DNA of 64,000 nucleotides from Gammaproteobacteria bacterium. Lineage in GTDB: Bacteria; Pseudomonadota; Gammaproteobacteria; Natronospirales; REEB76. The translations under genes were made by a program, and so were the position numbers. Under the pieces are notes generated by a model that worked only from the letters and a program-made list of their open reading frames with translations, was not told where the DNA came from and did not search any database. Shown piece by piece: positions 40,287 to 48,274 of the stretch. The DNA lies in NCBI GenBank assembly GCA_027315405.1, contig DAHUYB010000040.1:1-64000 (forward strand). Reading direction: 5' to 3'. Numbering within the stretch: the stretch's first letter is position 1; each line of letters begins with the position of its first letter.

Positions 40287-41771
40287 TTATTTGATGACAC
40301 GACCTAGACTCATAGCTAAACTAGCTTTATCACTTGGTCTAAATAAGACATTCCAAAATATTGCATACACACAAATTACCGAAAATAGCCATGCTAATAG
40401 GCGCAGTTCGCGCGGATTAATAAATAATGCCGAGAAAGTTAATAGTGTATAAATAGTTGTAAATAAATATTTCCAACTAAAGATGTGTTCAATGATATTT
40501 CTAATTTCACGTATGGCACAAATAAACATTAAAATAGTATCTATCAGGACTCGTAATAGCCATGCAAACGCTGCTCCAATTAGGCCCGATGAATGTAACC
40601 ACATCCAAAGTATTACTGCATAAAATGGGAATACGCCTGCATGAATCTTTGCTGTTGTGTTTGCACGACCAACAGACTGCAGTAGCGTGAATGGGGCTTG
40701 CGCTAAGCAGTTAATTAAGATTCCAAAGGCTAATATTTGCAAGATATGATAACTATGATCGGCGAAGCTATTACCAAGCCACAGCGAAAGTATGTCTCGT
40801 GAGAATAGTACGATTCCAAGACTAATCGGGTATATTGTCAGAAATATAACCATGATTGATCGTCTAAATAGATCCACGAGGTGGTTACGATCTAGAATAA
40901 TTAACTTGGCAAAATGTGGGAATAGAACCGCCATTAATGACCCTGGAATAATCCATAATTTATAAATCATCTCATTTGGTGTTGCATAATAGGCAACTGC
41001 TGAAATGGAAATAACAAGGCCAATTAGAAATCTATCTAGATATCCAATTAATGGACTGATGACATTACTAACAGTCATCCAACCACCAGATAGGAGCAAA
41101 TTCTTAAGTAGATATTTGTCTACATCAAACCATTTTTGTAACTTAGGAAATGAATAGCGACAATACCAAGCATACAATACGCACCCGATTATGCGACCGA
41201 TGGCAAGGCTAATTGCGATTAAACCAAGGTTATTACCGAAAAATTGGATTACCGCTATTGGCGCTAAAAATGTATAAATACTAATCGGCAATCGAATTGC
41301 ATTAACAATTCCGAATGCGTTCTTAGCCTCCAATACACCACGAAAACCTGATGATAAAATAATAAATGGAATAGCAACGGACATTGCGTACATCGCATGT
41401 ACTATTTCCTGTCGATTGATTACTCCGCTAAGGTGATTAACGAACCATACAGCACCTAGAGACAATAATGCACCTGCCACAACACCTAAACTAGCCATAA
41501 TACTCAACGCTGCAGAAACTAAGTACTTTTCTTTTTCAGATTCTCCCAACGCCAACATTCCAGCAAGTTGCTGGGTCATTGCTCTTCCGAGACCAAGATC
41601 AAAAAGACCAAAATAGCTAACTACTGTCCAAATCAGTGTGAGAATTCCAAAACGAGCAACGCCTAATAAATTGAGTAAGATTGGTATCGCAAATATTGCA
41701 ACAAGAAGAGGTAACCCAAGCCCGATTAGGTTATAAAGCACATTGCGTAACGAACTGTTTTGTTGTTTCAC
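40287..41771 (-). CDS. wzx: Wzx-type polysaccharide flippase (MATE/PST family)
   Basis: 494 aa with about 12-14 membrane helices, from SLRNVLYNLIGLGLPLLVAIFAIPILLNLLG on. Typical Wzx phrases are FGILTLIWTVVSYFGLFDLGLGRAMTQQLA and PISLGIVLFSRDILSLWLGNSFA. It moves the undecaprenyl-PP-linked repeat unit across the inner membrane. First of the AT-rich block; the 359 nt upstream separate it from wzc. Confidence 0.9.
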   Translation of the reverse strand: MKQQNSSLRNVLYNLIGLGLPLLVAIFAIPILLNLLGVARFGILTLIWTVVSYFGLFDLGLGRAMTQQLAGMLALGESEKEKYLVSAALSIMASLGVVAGALLSLGAVWFVNHLSGVINRQEIVHAMYAMSVAIPFIILSSGFRGVLEAKNAFGIVNAIRLPISIYTFLAPIAVIQFFGNNLGLIAISLAIGRIIGCVLYAWYCRYSFPKLQKWFDVDKYLLKNLLLSGGWMTVSNVISPLIGYLDRFLIGLVISISAVAYYATPNEMIYKLWIIPGSLMAVLFPHFAKLIILDRNHLVDLFRRSIMVIFLTIYPISLGIVLFSRDILSLWLGNSFADHSYHILQILAFGILINCLAQAPFTLLQSVGRANTTAKIHAGVFPFYAVILWMWLHSSGLIGAAFAWLLRVLIDTILMFICAIREIRNIIEHIFSWKYLFTTIYTLLTFSALFINPRELRLLAWLFSVICVYAIFWNVLFRPSDKASLAMSLGRVIK

Positions 41772-42130
41772 AATTAAAGCTCAATATAATCATGCGGATT
41801 AAGCAAAGATTACGATTGTAATTCTCGATATTTAAATACAAATGCTTCTTACAACTAGTTGGTTGCCAAATAGGAAATAATTCAAACTATTCCCGGCGTA
41901 AACTAACAGAAACAAGCGTACCAGTACTACGAATATCCATTAGTCATCTAGCGCTGCATAAGCCCGCTAAACACAAAAATCAACCATTAGAAAAATGTTC
42001 GGCTGCGGGCACCTCGGTACATACTCGATCTCCCGCAGCAGCTGGATGCCAACGCGCAGCACCGCCAAATTGAAATCTCGGCAATCAACTACACAGTCAC
42101 TATCGATCGCAATAAAGAGCACGGTAATTC
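41772..42130. other. Intergenic stretch between wzc and wzx
   Basis: A transition zone: AT-rich near wzx, GC-rich from about 41995 on. I see no convincing gene, no JUMPStart/ops element (GGCGGTAGC on the coding strand) and no strong terminator. It probably holds a promoter for the wzx-wzy block. A short open frame at about 42002-42170 (LDLPQQLDANAQHRQIEI) may be a gene fragment but has no recognisable family. Confidence 0.5.
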
Positions 42131-44359
42131 TCAATGCTTGGTATTCTTGTGCGCATAACGGTACCCGTAGTGATATCCATAGCTGCTGCGCCGCGGCCGC
42201 AGGAAATTGAACACGAAGCCGTCGGGCTGGATGCCGTTCTGCCGGTAGCGGCCGAGCGTGGCTTGTAGTTCCCGCTGGGTGTGCTGGCCGGAGCGCGTCA
42301 CCAGCAGGTTTACCCCGGCCTGGCGCGCGACGATGATGCCGTCGGTCACCGGCAGCAGCGGCGGCGCATCCAGGATCACCAGATCGAATTCCCGGGCGGC
42401 GCGCTCCAGAAACGCCGCGAACGCCGGCAGCAGCAGCAGTTCCGCGGGATTGGGCGGATAGGCGCCCGCCGCCACCACCCGGAGGTTCTCGCCGTTGGGG
42501 GTTTGCAGTGCCTGGGTGTATTCGCAGGCACCGCTCAACAACTGCGAGAGTCCCGGCTCACTGGGAACGCGGAAATATCTATACAGATGTCCGCGGCGCA
42601 GGTCCGCGTCCACCACCAGCACGCGCTTGCCGGCATCCGCCACCAGCCGCGCCAGGTTCGCGGCGATAAAACTCTTGCCCACGCCGCTCACCGGCCCGCT
42701 GATGCTCACCACGCGCTTGTCGTTGCCGGCCAGCACAAACTGCAAACTGGTGCGCAGGCTGCGCAGCGCTTCCACGGCGATGTCATTCGGCTCTTCCGCA
42801 GCCAGCAGCGGCTCGCGATGCGCCATGTCGGCGAGCGCCTTTTCGCGTTTCAACTGCTCGGCGCTAAAGGGCACCACCGCCAGCACCGGCAGGCTGAAGC
42901 GCGCTTCCAGCACACCCGGATCTTCCACGCCTTGCAGGAATGCGCGCCGCAGGAAAGCAGTAATTACCCCGGCGAAGAGTCCGAACAAGAGCCCCACCAC
43001 CAGAATCAGGGGACGCCGCGGACCGCTGGGTTTGTAGGGCAGCGCCGGCAGGTCCACCACGTTGAGGTCCCCCACGGTGCCGGCCTTCACCACCTCCAGT
43101 TGCTGGATGCTGGTGAGCAGCCCGGTGTAAAGGCCGGTGGCGACCTTGAGGTTTTCCTCCAGCTGCAGCACGGTCTGCGCGGCCAGCGGCAGTTGCGCGA
43201 CCTTCGCTTCCAGCGCCGCGCGCTGCTGTTGCAGTGACTGCTGCTGGGCGCGGATGCCTTTGAGGGTGGGATTGGCCAGCGCGAACTGCTGTTCCAGTTG
43301 CGCGCGCTGCAGCGCCACGCTGGTGACGGCCTGATCCAGCACACCGATCTGATCGAGCAGGGCTTTGGATTCATCGCTCAGGCCCAGTACCTTGTGCCGG
43401 GCCTGATACGCCGCCAGTTGCGCGCGCGCGTCCTGCACCTGCTTTTCCATGGTGGGGATCTGGTCTTCCAGGAACTGGATCTGCATGGCCGCCTGCTCGG
43501 CGCGCAGCGTGCGGTTGAGATGCACATCCGCCTGCACGATGGCGGTCAGTAGGCCGGTGGCATCCCGCGCATCATGGCCGGAAAGCGTCAACTGCAGGAT
43601 GCCGCTCTGGGTGCCCTGCTCTTGCACATCCAGTTTCGAACCGAGCTTCCGCAGCATGCGTTGCAGGGGCTCGCGGCGCAGATTGAAGGTCACGCCCGGG
43701 CGCGCGGCGATGTTTGAAACCTCGATGGACACCGGCACCGCACCCTGGCCTCCGGTCCGCTCCGGTTTTCCGGTCTGACCGCTCAACAGCACAGTGCCGT
43801 CCGGATCGCTCAGGCTGTAGGTGTCGGCACCGGTGACGGTGAGGCGGAAGTCCCTGCCGTAGAAGCTCTCCGGGACCTGGAACGCGTTCACCAGCACCCG
43901 CTCGCCGCCCCAGGAGAAACTCTCAAGCCCCAGCCACGCGCCGGCGGGGACCAGGCCGTGATAGTGACGCGCAATGAAGGCCCCCAGCAGCGGAAAATGC
44001 CGCGGCCGCACGCGGATATCCGCATGCTGCGCCTTGATGGCGGCGCTGAGCACGCTGCGGGATCGCGCCAACTGGATTTCCGCCTGCACCGGCAGGGCCG
44101 AACCCTGCAGCATGGAGGACAGCGTCTCCAGGCCCGAGAGCCCGCCGGCCTTCTGGTTGACCTGCAAGAGCGCCGAGGGCGTGTACACCGGCGCGGCGAA
44201 CACCGCATACAACAGCACGATAAAAAAGATGCCGCCGGCGATGGCCGCGATCAGCCAGCGATTGTCCAGCAACACCGCGAACAGTTCGTAGAGCGAAATC
44301 TCGTCGGAATCGCCGTCATCAACCGGACTCGGGGATATGAGGTTCGATTCCGTCATCAC
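42131..44359 (-). CDS. wzc: Wzc-type tyrosine autokinase / polysaccharide co-polymerase
   Basis: 742 aa. An N-terminal Wzz domain with TM1 (about 34-55, WLIAAIAGGIFFIVLLYAVF) and a long periplasmic coiled-coil (about 270-400, QAAMQIQFLEDQIPTMEKQ) lead to a second TM (about 435-455) with a Pro-rich motif. The kinase domain has Walker A SGPVSGVGKSFIAANLA and Walker A' LVVDADLRR, and ends in a tyrosine cluster (SSYGYHYGYRYAH). It autophosphorylates on the tyrosines and controls chain length and export with Wza; Wzb reverses it. ATG overlaps the wza stop. Confidence 0.94.
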   Translation of the reverse strand: MMTESNLISPSPVDDGDSDEISLYELFAVLLDNRWLIAAIAGGIFFIVLLYAVFAAPVYTPSALLQVNQKAGGLSGLETLSSMLQGSALPVQAEIQLARSRSVLSAAIKAQHADIRVRPRHFPLLGAFIARHYHGLVPAGAWLGLESFSWGGERVLVNAFQVPESFYGRDFRLTVTGADTYSLSDPDGTVLLSGQTGKPERTGGQGAVPVSIEVSNIAARPGVTFNLRREPLQRMLRKLGSKLDVQEQGTQSGILQLTLSGHDARDATGLLTAIVQADVHLNRTLRAEQAAMQIQFLEDQIPTMEKQVQDARAQLAAYQARHKVLGLSDESKALLDQIGVLDQAVTSVALQRAQLEQQFALANPTLKGIRAQQQSLQQQRAALEAKVAQLPLAAQTVLQLEENLKVATGLYTGLLTSIQQLEVVKAGTVGDLNVVDLPALPYKPSGPRRPLILVVGLLFGLFAGVITAFLRRAFLQGVEDPGVLEARFSLPVLAVVPFSAEQLKREKALADMAHREPLLAAEEPNDIAVEALRSLRTSLQFVLAGNDKRVVSISGPVSGVGKSFIAANLARLVADAGKRVLVVDADLRRGHLYRYFRVPSEPGLSQLLSGACEYTQALQTPNGENLRVVAAGAYPPNPAELLLLPAFAAFLERAAREFDLVILDAPPLLPVTDGIIVARQAGVNLLVTRSGQHTQRELQATLGRYRQNGIQPDGFVFNFLRPRRSSYGYHYGYRYAHKNTKH

Positions 44360-45540
44360 AGATTCCCCAGTACCTTGGTTTCGTAGAGGGTCTGCACCGT
44401 TGGCAGGATCTGGTTGATGACCCGGTTCCAGTCCGCCAGACCGGTGCTGGCCACGTACACCACGTCCTGCGGCCGGAGTTCAAATTGCGTCGCCAGCAGC
44501 ATGGCCTCGGGGGAACGGGCATTGAGCCAGAATACCTGGGGCTGGGTATAAGCGCCGCGGAACACGAAGATGCGGGTCGGGTTCGAGGTGGTAAGGTTGA
44601 TGCCCCCCGCCTCACCCAACGCCTGGGCCAGATTCAAGCTGCCGTTGCTCATGGGGTAGTTGCCCTGCTTCAGCACCTCGCCGATGAGATGCACCTGATC
44701 GAAGCTGTTGTTGGGCACCTGGATGATGTCGCCCGCGCGGATCAGCTGGTCCTGGGTCTGGTCGCCGTAGAGATAGAAGTCGCGCAGATCCAGCACCGCG
44801 CGCGTATCGTCATGGATGAGGATCACATGCGCGAGATCCGCGAGCGGCAACGACATGAGATCGCTCAGGCTGCCGCTGCCGCTGCTCGGCAGGGAATTCA
44901 CCACGCCGCCGGCGCTGGCGATGGCCTCGGATACCGTGAGCGGCACATTGGTCAGGGGATAGAGCCCCGGTTTCATGACCGCGCCGGCGAGCTGGTAGGT
45001 CTGGCTGTGGAACCCGACCACCTGCACATCAATCTGCGGATCCTTTATGTAGGTAGCGAGCGCCTGGCTGAGCTGGGCGCGGATCTGGTTCACGGTCTCG
45101 CCGGCCACCTTCACGGTGCCGGCATAGGGGAAGAAGATCGTGCCCTTGGCGCTCACCACGAAGCCGCTGCCCTGGGAGGCCGGCGCCGACACCATGAGTC
45201 CGCCGGTGAGGTTGCTCAAGGCGCTGATCTGCGCCTGGGAGAGCGTGAGTTCCGGATGATTCCAGACGATGATGTTGAGCACGTCCTGGGGACCGACGCG
45301 GTAACGGTAGTCTCGCAGCGCCTGCTGCAGCGCGGGATTGGCCTGGGGGGTGTCGGTGTGCGCGGATGCCGCATGCAGTTTCACCAGCAGGCCCGGTGTG
45401 ACGGGCGTGAGGTCGTATTTGATCGGCAGCGGCGCCGGCGCGGTCTGGTGATAATCCGACGTGCTCACGCGGTAGCCGGGCACGGTGCAAGCGGCCAGCA
45501 ACAAGCCGGCGCAGATGCAACTGACAAGCAAGGCTCTCAT
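44356..45540 (-). CDS. wza: Polysaccharide export outer-membrane lipoprotein Wza
   Basis: 394 aa from ATG 45540 (MRALLVSCICAGLLLAAC), overlapping the wzb stop as ATGA. Lipobox LAAC. The poly_export domain is YRVGPQDVLNIIVWNHPEL, followed by SLBB domains VVGFHSQTYQLAGAVMKPGLYPL and NSFDQVHLIGEVLKQGNYPM. C-terminal helical region QDVVYVASTGLADWNRVINQILP forms the membrane-spanning alpha-barrel. It is the octameric outer-membrane channel for the polymer. Confidence 0.94.
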   Translation of the reverse strand: MRALLVSCICAGLLLAACTVPGYRVSTSDYHQTAPAPLPIKYDLTPVTPGLLVKLHAASAHTDTPQANPALQQALRDYRYRVGPQDVLNIIVWNHPELTLSQAQISALSNLTGGLMVSAPASQGSGFVVSAKGTIFFPYAGTVKVAGETVNQIRAQLSQALATYIKDPQIDVQVVGFHSQTYQLAGAVMKPGLYPLTNVPLTVSEAIASAGGVVNSLPSSGSGSLSDLMSLPLADLAHVILIHDDTRAVLDLRDFYLYGDQTQDQLIRAGDIIQVPNNSFDQVHLIGEVLKQGNYPMSNGSLNLAQALGEAGGINLTTSNPTRIFVFRGAYTQPQVFWLNARSPEAMLLATQFELRPQDVVYVASTGLADWNRVINQILPTVQTLYETKVLGNL

Positions 45541-45989
45541 GCCGCGGCGATCCCCAGTTTTGATACCCATGTATTCAAGCCCCGGTCAATGGTCTGGAGG
45601 GTTGCGCGAAACGCGGCTTCGTCCCGGCCGTAAGGATCCATCACCTCAGCATCCTGCCAGTGTCCCCAGCGGAACACGCGGCCGTGGAACGCCGGCCAGA
45701 TACTTTCCAGGTAATCCTGCTGCGCACGCTCCATCACCAGCACCAGCGGATAGCCGCGCAGCATTTCTTCCGTGGCCTGCACGGCGCGGTGCGCGCCGAT
45801 ATCAATGCCGCGTTCCGCGAGCAGCTGGACCGCCATGGGGTCCGCCGGCTCGCCGCTCATGGCGGTGAGGCCCGCCGAATTCACCCGCGGTCCCTGGCCG
45901 GCCCTGTGCACCGCCTGGTGCAGCAATCCCTCGGCCATGGGGCTGCGACAGATGTTGCCGGCGCACAGGATGAGGACACGGTCGAACAT
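45537..45989 (-). CDS. wzb: Low-molecular-weight protein-tyrosine phosphatase Wzb
   Basis: 150 aa. The P-loop CAGNICRSP (C-x5-R) is near the N-terminus (Cys9) and the catalytic Asp is in VMDPYGRDEAAF. It dephosphorylates the Wzc tyrosine tail. First gene of the coupled wzb-wza-wzc set; the roughly 270 nt upstream (45990-46258) hold no supported gene and presumably its promoter. Confidence 0.93.
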   Translation of the reverse strand: MFDRVLILCAGNICRSPMAEGLLHQAVHRAGQGPRVNSAGLTAMSGEPADPMAVQLLAERGIDIGAHRAVQATEEMLRGYPLVLVMERAQQDYLESIWPAFHGRVFRWGHWQDAEVMDPYGRDEAAFRATLQTIDRGLNTWVSKLGIAAA

Positions 45990-46258
45990 CGAAAAGTAGT
46001 CTCACATTCCCGGAGGTGTGCATGCGCAGGTCTCCGCCGGATGAGGGCGCACGGATAGTTCCCATCCTGTTCCGGTCACTGCATCTGCTCCTTGAGAATC
46101 GTGCGGCCCGCTCGCCCAATCGCCGGTGGCGGGCCAACCAAGCCGCTGAATTATGCCCGTGTTGTACCGGACCCGCAAAGCGCAGGAGCGTCGTTAACGG
46201 CGTACACCGCCGGTATCGCGATGTTGACCGCGTATCCGTAGGCGACTACAATCAAGGC

Positions 46259-47003
46259 ATGGCAGATGCGCGCTACGGCTGGCTGGATACGCAGTTCCAT
46301 TTGAACACGCTGCCGCGAGCGCAGCTTTTCCTGTGGCCGGCGCTCGCCGAATTCAAGCTTGATTTCGTATTGTACGGGGGTACTGCGATCGCGCTGCGCC
46401 TGGCACACCGTGAATCGGTTGATTTCGATTTTTTCAGCACGCGGCATTTCCAGCCGGGCGAATTGCGCGCGCGCTCCGCTCCTACACGCTACAGAAACCC
46501 TGCAGGCGTCACCCGACACGCTGGTGGTACTGAAACCCGGCGCATCAGGAGATGTGAAACTCTCATTTTTTGGCGGCCTCGATCTGGCGCGCGTGCTGCC
46601 GCCGGTCGAGAACCCGGATAACGGGCTGCGTGTGGCCTCACTGCTCGATCTGGCGGGGACCAAGGTCAAGGCGGTACAGGACCGTGCGGAGTTGAAGGAT
46701 TATCTCGATCTGGCCGCCTTGCTGCGGCACGGCCTCGGTCTTTTCGATGCCCTGCGCGCCGCCATGACGATCTTCGGAAATTCCTTCAATCCACTGGTCT
46801 CACTGAAAGCGCTGGTCTATTTTGAAGATGGCGATGTGCCTGGTCTCGGCGACGGTGAACGCCGGTTACTGGAAACTCAAGCCGCGCACGTGGACCTCAC
46901 AGGTCTTACACCCTTATTCTTTGGAGAGGATCCCGCTGGACGCCAAAGCCGGGCACAGTCACACACTGGCGTGAAGTCTTATGCCAGCATTGAATCTGAA
47001 ACC
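46259..47003 (+). pseudogene. Frameshifted AbiEii/AbiGii-type nucleotidyltransferase (toxin-like)
   Basis: The first frame (ATG 46259, MADARYGWLDTQFHLNTLPR) gives VLYGGTAIALRLAHRESVDFDFFS, the GG(T)xxAL and DxDF nucleotidyltransferase motif of the AbiEii family. It then loses family character after FQPGELRAR. The next frame carries on with PLLHATETLQASPDTLVVLK, VKLSFFGGLDLARV, LLDLAGTKVKAVQDRAELKDYLDL and FNPLVSLKALVYFEDGDV, all typical of the family. The shift lies in the (GC)5 run at 46465-46474; one extra base explains it. The end of the protein is also irregular: the frame reads on without a stop through GVKSYASIES into the next coding unit. Probably inactive, unless the shift is a sequencing error or programmed. 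Confidence 0.82.
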
Positions 47004-47282
47004 ATGAACACACTTCACAAGGTCGCGCGCCGCCTGCTGTGGTGGAAGACGCCGGAAGACGCCCTCACCGATACTCACCGGCTGCTGGCGCAGGTCATGA
47101 CCTACGGGGCATTGTCTGACGTACAGGTCGCTCTTGAACGCTGCGGGCGGACCGCGTTCCTGGAAACACTTCTGCATGCCCCGCCCGGTGTGTTCGACGC
47201 ACGTTCTTGGCGGTACTGGCATCTGATGTTTGCGCGACCAGTGCCGCCGTTGCCGGTTCGCATCGTGACAGCCGGGCATTAA
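47004..47282 (+). CDS. Small conserved protein linked to AbiEii-type transferases
   Basis: 92 aa from ATG 47004: MNTLHKVARRLLWWKTPEDA, MTYGALSDVQVALERCG, HAPPGVFDARSWRYWHLMFA, PVPPLPVR. I recall this short family as a frequent neighbour of AbiEii-type nucleotidyltransferases, usually upstream; function not established. Here it lies downstream and in frame with the transferase, so it may be read as a fusion. It may be the partner/antitoxin or a targeting subunit; that is inference. Confidence 0.7.
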   Translation: MNTLHKVARRLLWWKTPEDALTDTHRLLAQVMTYGALSDVQVALERCGRTAFLETLLHAPPGVFDARSWRYWHLMFARPVPPLPVRIVTAGH

Positions 47283-47288
47283 GCGGCC

Positions 47289-47540
47289 ATGCCAGGCTCG
47301 CGTAAAATCCACACAGGCATGACCGCTACGGAGCGGGTGAATGCCTCGGTGCGGGCACTCAAGCAACGGGGTGGCGCACGCAAGACCTGGCGTTTATCTC
47401 CGCAGGCCCACGCCGCCCTCAAAACCGTCCGGCGCCTGACCTTGGCGCCCACCGAAACCGCCGTGATTGAACGTCTGCTGCTGGACGAGCAGCGCCGGCT
47501 TGCCAGCAAGCCGCGAAACATCCCGGCCGCCCATCCTTAA
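47289..47540 (+). CDS. Small basic protein, possible ribbon-helix-helix DNA-binding protein
   Basis: 83 aa, starting 6 nt after the previous stop. A basic N-terminus (MPGSRKIHTGMTATERVNASV) is followed by KTWRLSPQAHAALKTVRRLT, which looks like the beta strand plus helix of an RHH fold, and a second helix TETAVIERLLLDEQRRLA. I do not recognise a named family. Likely cotranscribed with 47004-47282; it could regulate this small cluster. Confidence 0.5.
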   Translation: MPGSRKIHTGMTATERVNASVRALKQRGGARKTWRLSPQAHAALKTVRRLTLAPTETAVIERLLLDEQRRLASKPRNIPAAHP

Positions 47541-47616
47541 GATACCGTTTGATTTTTAGGGTATCCGGATTATCGTGTGTTTTGGAGTCGAACTCCGCCT
47601 GTTGGCAGCGGTACCG

Positions 47617-47898
47617 TTACATGCCGAGTTCGCTGTGCGAGCCAAGACGCACCAACTGTAGAACGCGGTCGTTGGGTTTGCGGTAAATCAACACCAAATC
47701 CGGGCGGATATGGCAGTCACGGAAATCCTTCCAGATGCCAGTGAGGGGGTGATCTCGATACTTGGCCGACAATGGCCGGTCATCCACGAGCGCAGCAAGA
47801 ACGGAAGGAAACACGATTCTCAGCGTGTTCCGATACCCCCCTTTGCTCTCGCGTCTGTAATCACGCTTGAACTGTCGGGTGTATTCAATCGTCCGCAT
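47617..47898 (-). CDS. yafQ: YafQ-type mRNA interferase toxin (RelE/ParE superfamily)
   Basis: 93 aa. MRTIEYTRQFKRDYRRESKG at the start, PLTGIWKDFRDCHIRPDLVL, and VLQLVRLGSHSELGM at the end follow YafQ closely; the HSELF-like end with His is the catalytic region. YafQ cuts mRNA on the ribosome. Its start overlaps the antitoxin end by 14 nt, typical of TA pairs. Confidence 0.92.
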   Translation of the reverse strand: MRTIEYTRQFKRDYRRESKGGYRNTLRIVFPSVLAALVDDRPLSAKYRDHPLTGIWKDFRDCHIRPDLVLIYRKPNDRVLQLVRLGSHSELGM

Positions 47899-48148
47899 GC
47901 AGGTCCGCCACCAGGGATTTCACGCTTTTGGCGCTACGCAGTTTCCCTCGGCGCGCTTCCTTCATGGCCGCGATCGTCCTGGCATTGGGCACCAGGGGTT
48001 CAAAGGGTAGTACCTTTTCCATCGCCACGCGGGTGAGCATGAGACGGAAGGCATCCGATACCGTCAAGCCCATCGCTTCGAGGACCGCGGCGGCTTCCGC
48101 CTTCGTGTCAGCATCAATTCTTGCCCGGACAACAGCATTCGCAGGCAT
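47885..48148 (-). CDS. dinJ: DinJ/RelB-type antitoxin
   Basis: 87 aa from ATG 48148 (MPANAVVRARIDADTKAEA), with a GGAGG 7 nt upstream; an ATG five codons before lies on the SD itself. RHH domain: VRARIDADTKAEAAAVLEAMGLTVSDAFRLMLTRVA. The C-terminal tail (MKEARRGKLRSAKSVKSLVA) wraps the toxin. Neutralises YafQ and represses the operon. Confidence 0.92.
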   Translation of the reverse strand: MPANAVVRARIDADTKAEAAAVLEAMGLTVSDAFRLMLTRVAMEKVLPFEPLVPNARTIAAMKEARRGKLRSAKSVKSLVADLHADD

Positions 48149-48170
48149 GGCAATATCCTCCATTTAGTGG

Positions 48171-48183
48171 GCTACATTGTAGC
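48171..48183 (-). promoter_or_regulatory. Palindromic operator and -10 box of the dinJ-yafQ operon
   Basis: The sequence gctacattgtagc is a 6-bp inverted repeat around one base, and on the minus strand contains TACAAT, a good -10, about 23 bp before the dinJ ATG. An RHH antitoxin binding here would block transcription, matching TA autoregulation. Confidence 0.6.
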
Positions 48184-48274
48184 TCAATTACTCAGCCTCT
48201 GCCACTCCTTTCCCTGCGGGTGTTACGGGCCCCGACAACACGTTAATCCGGATACCCGATTTTTACACGTGTCC

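Noticed and set aside
41772..46258. JUMPStart/ops element for RfaH before the polysaccharide genes
   Set aside because: No GGCGGTAGC-type sequence with the correct orientation was seen ahead of wzb or wzx.
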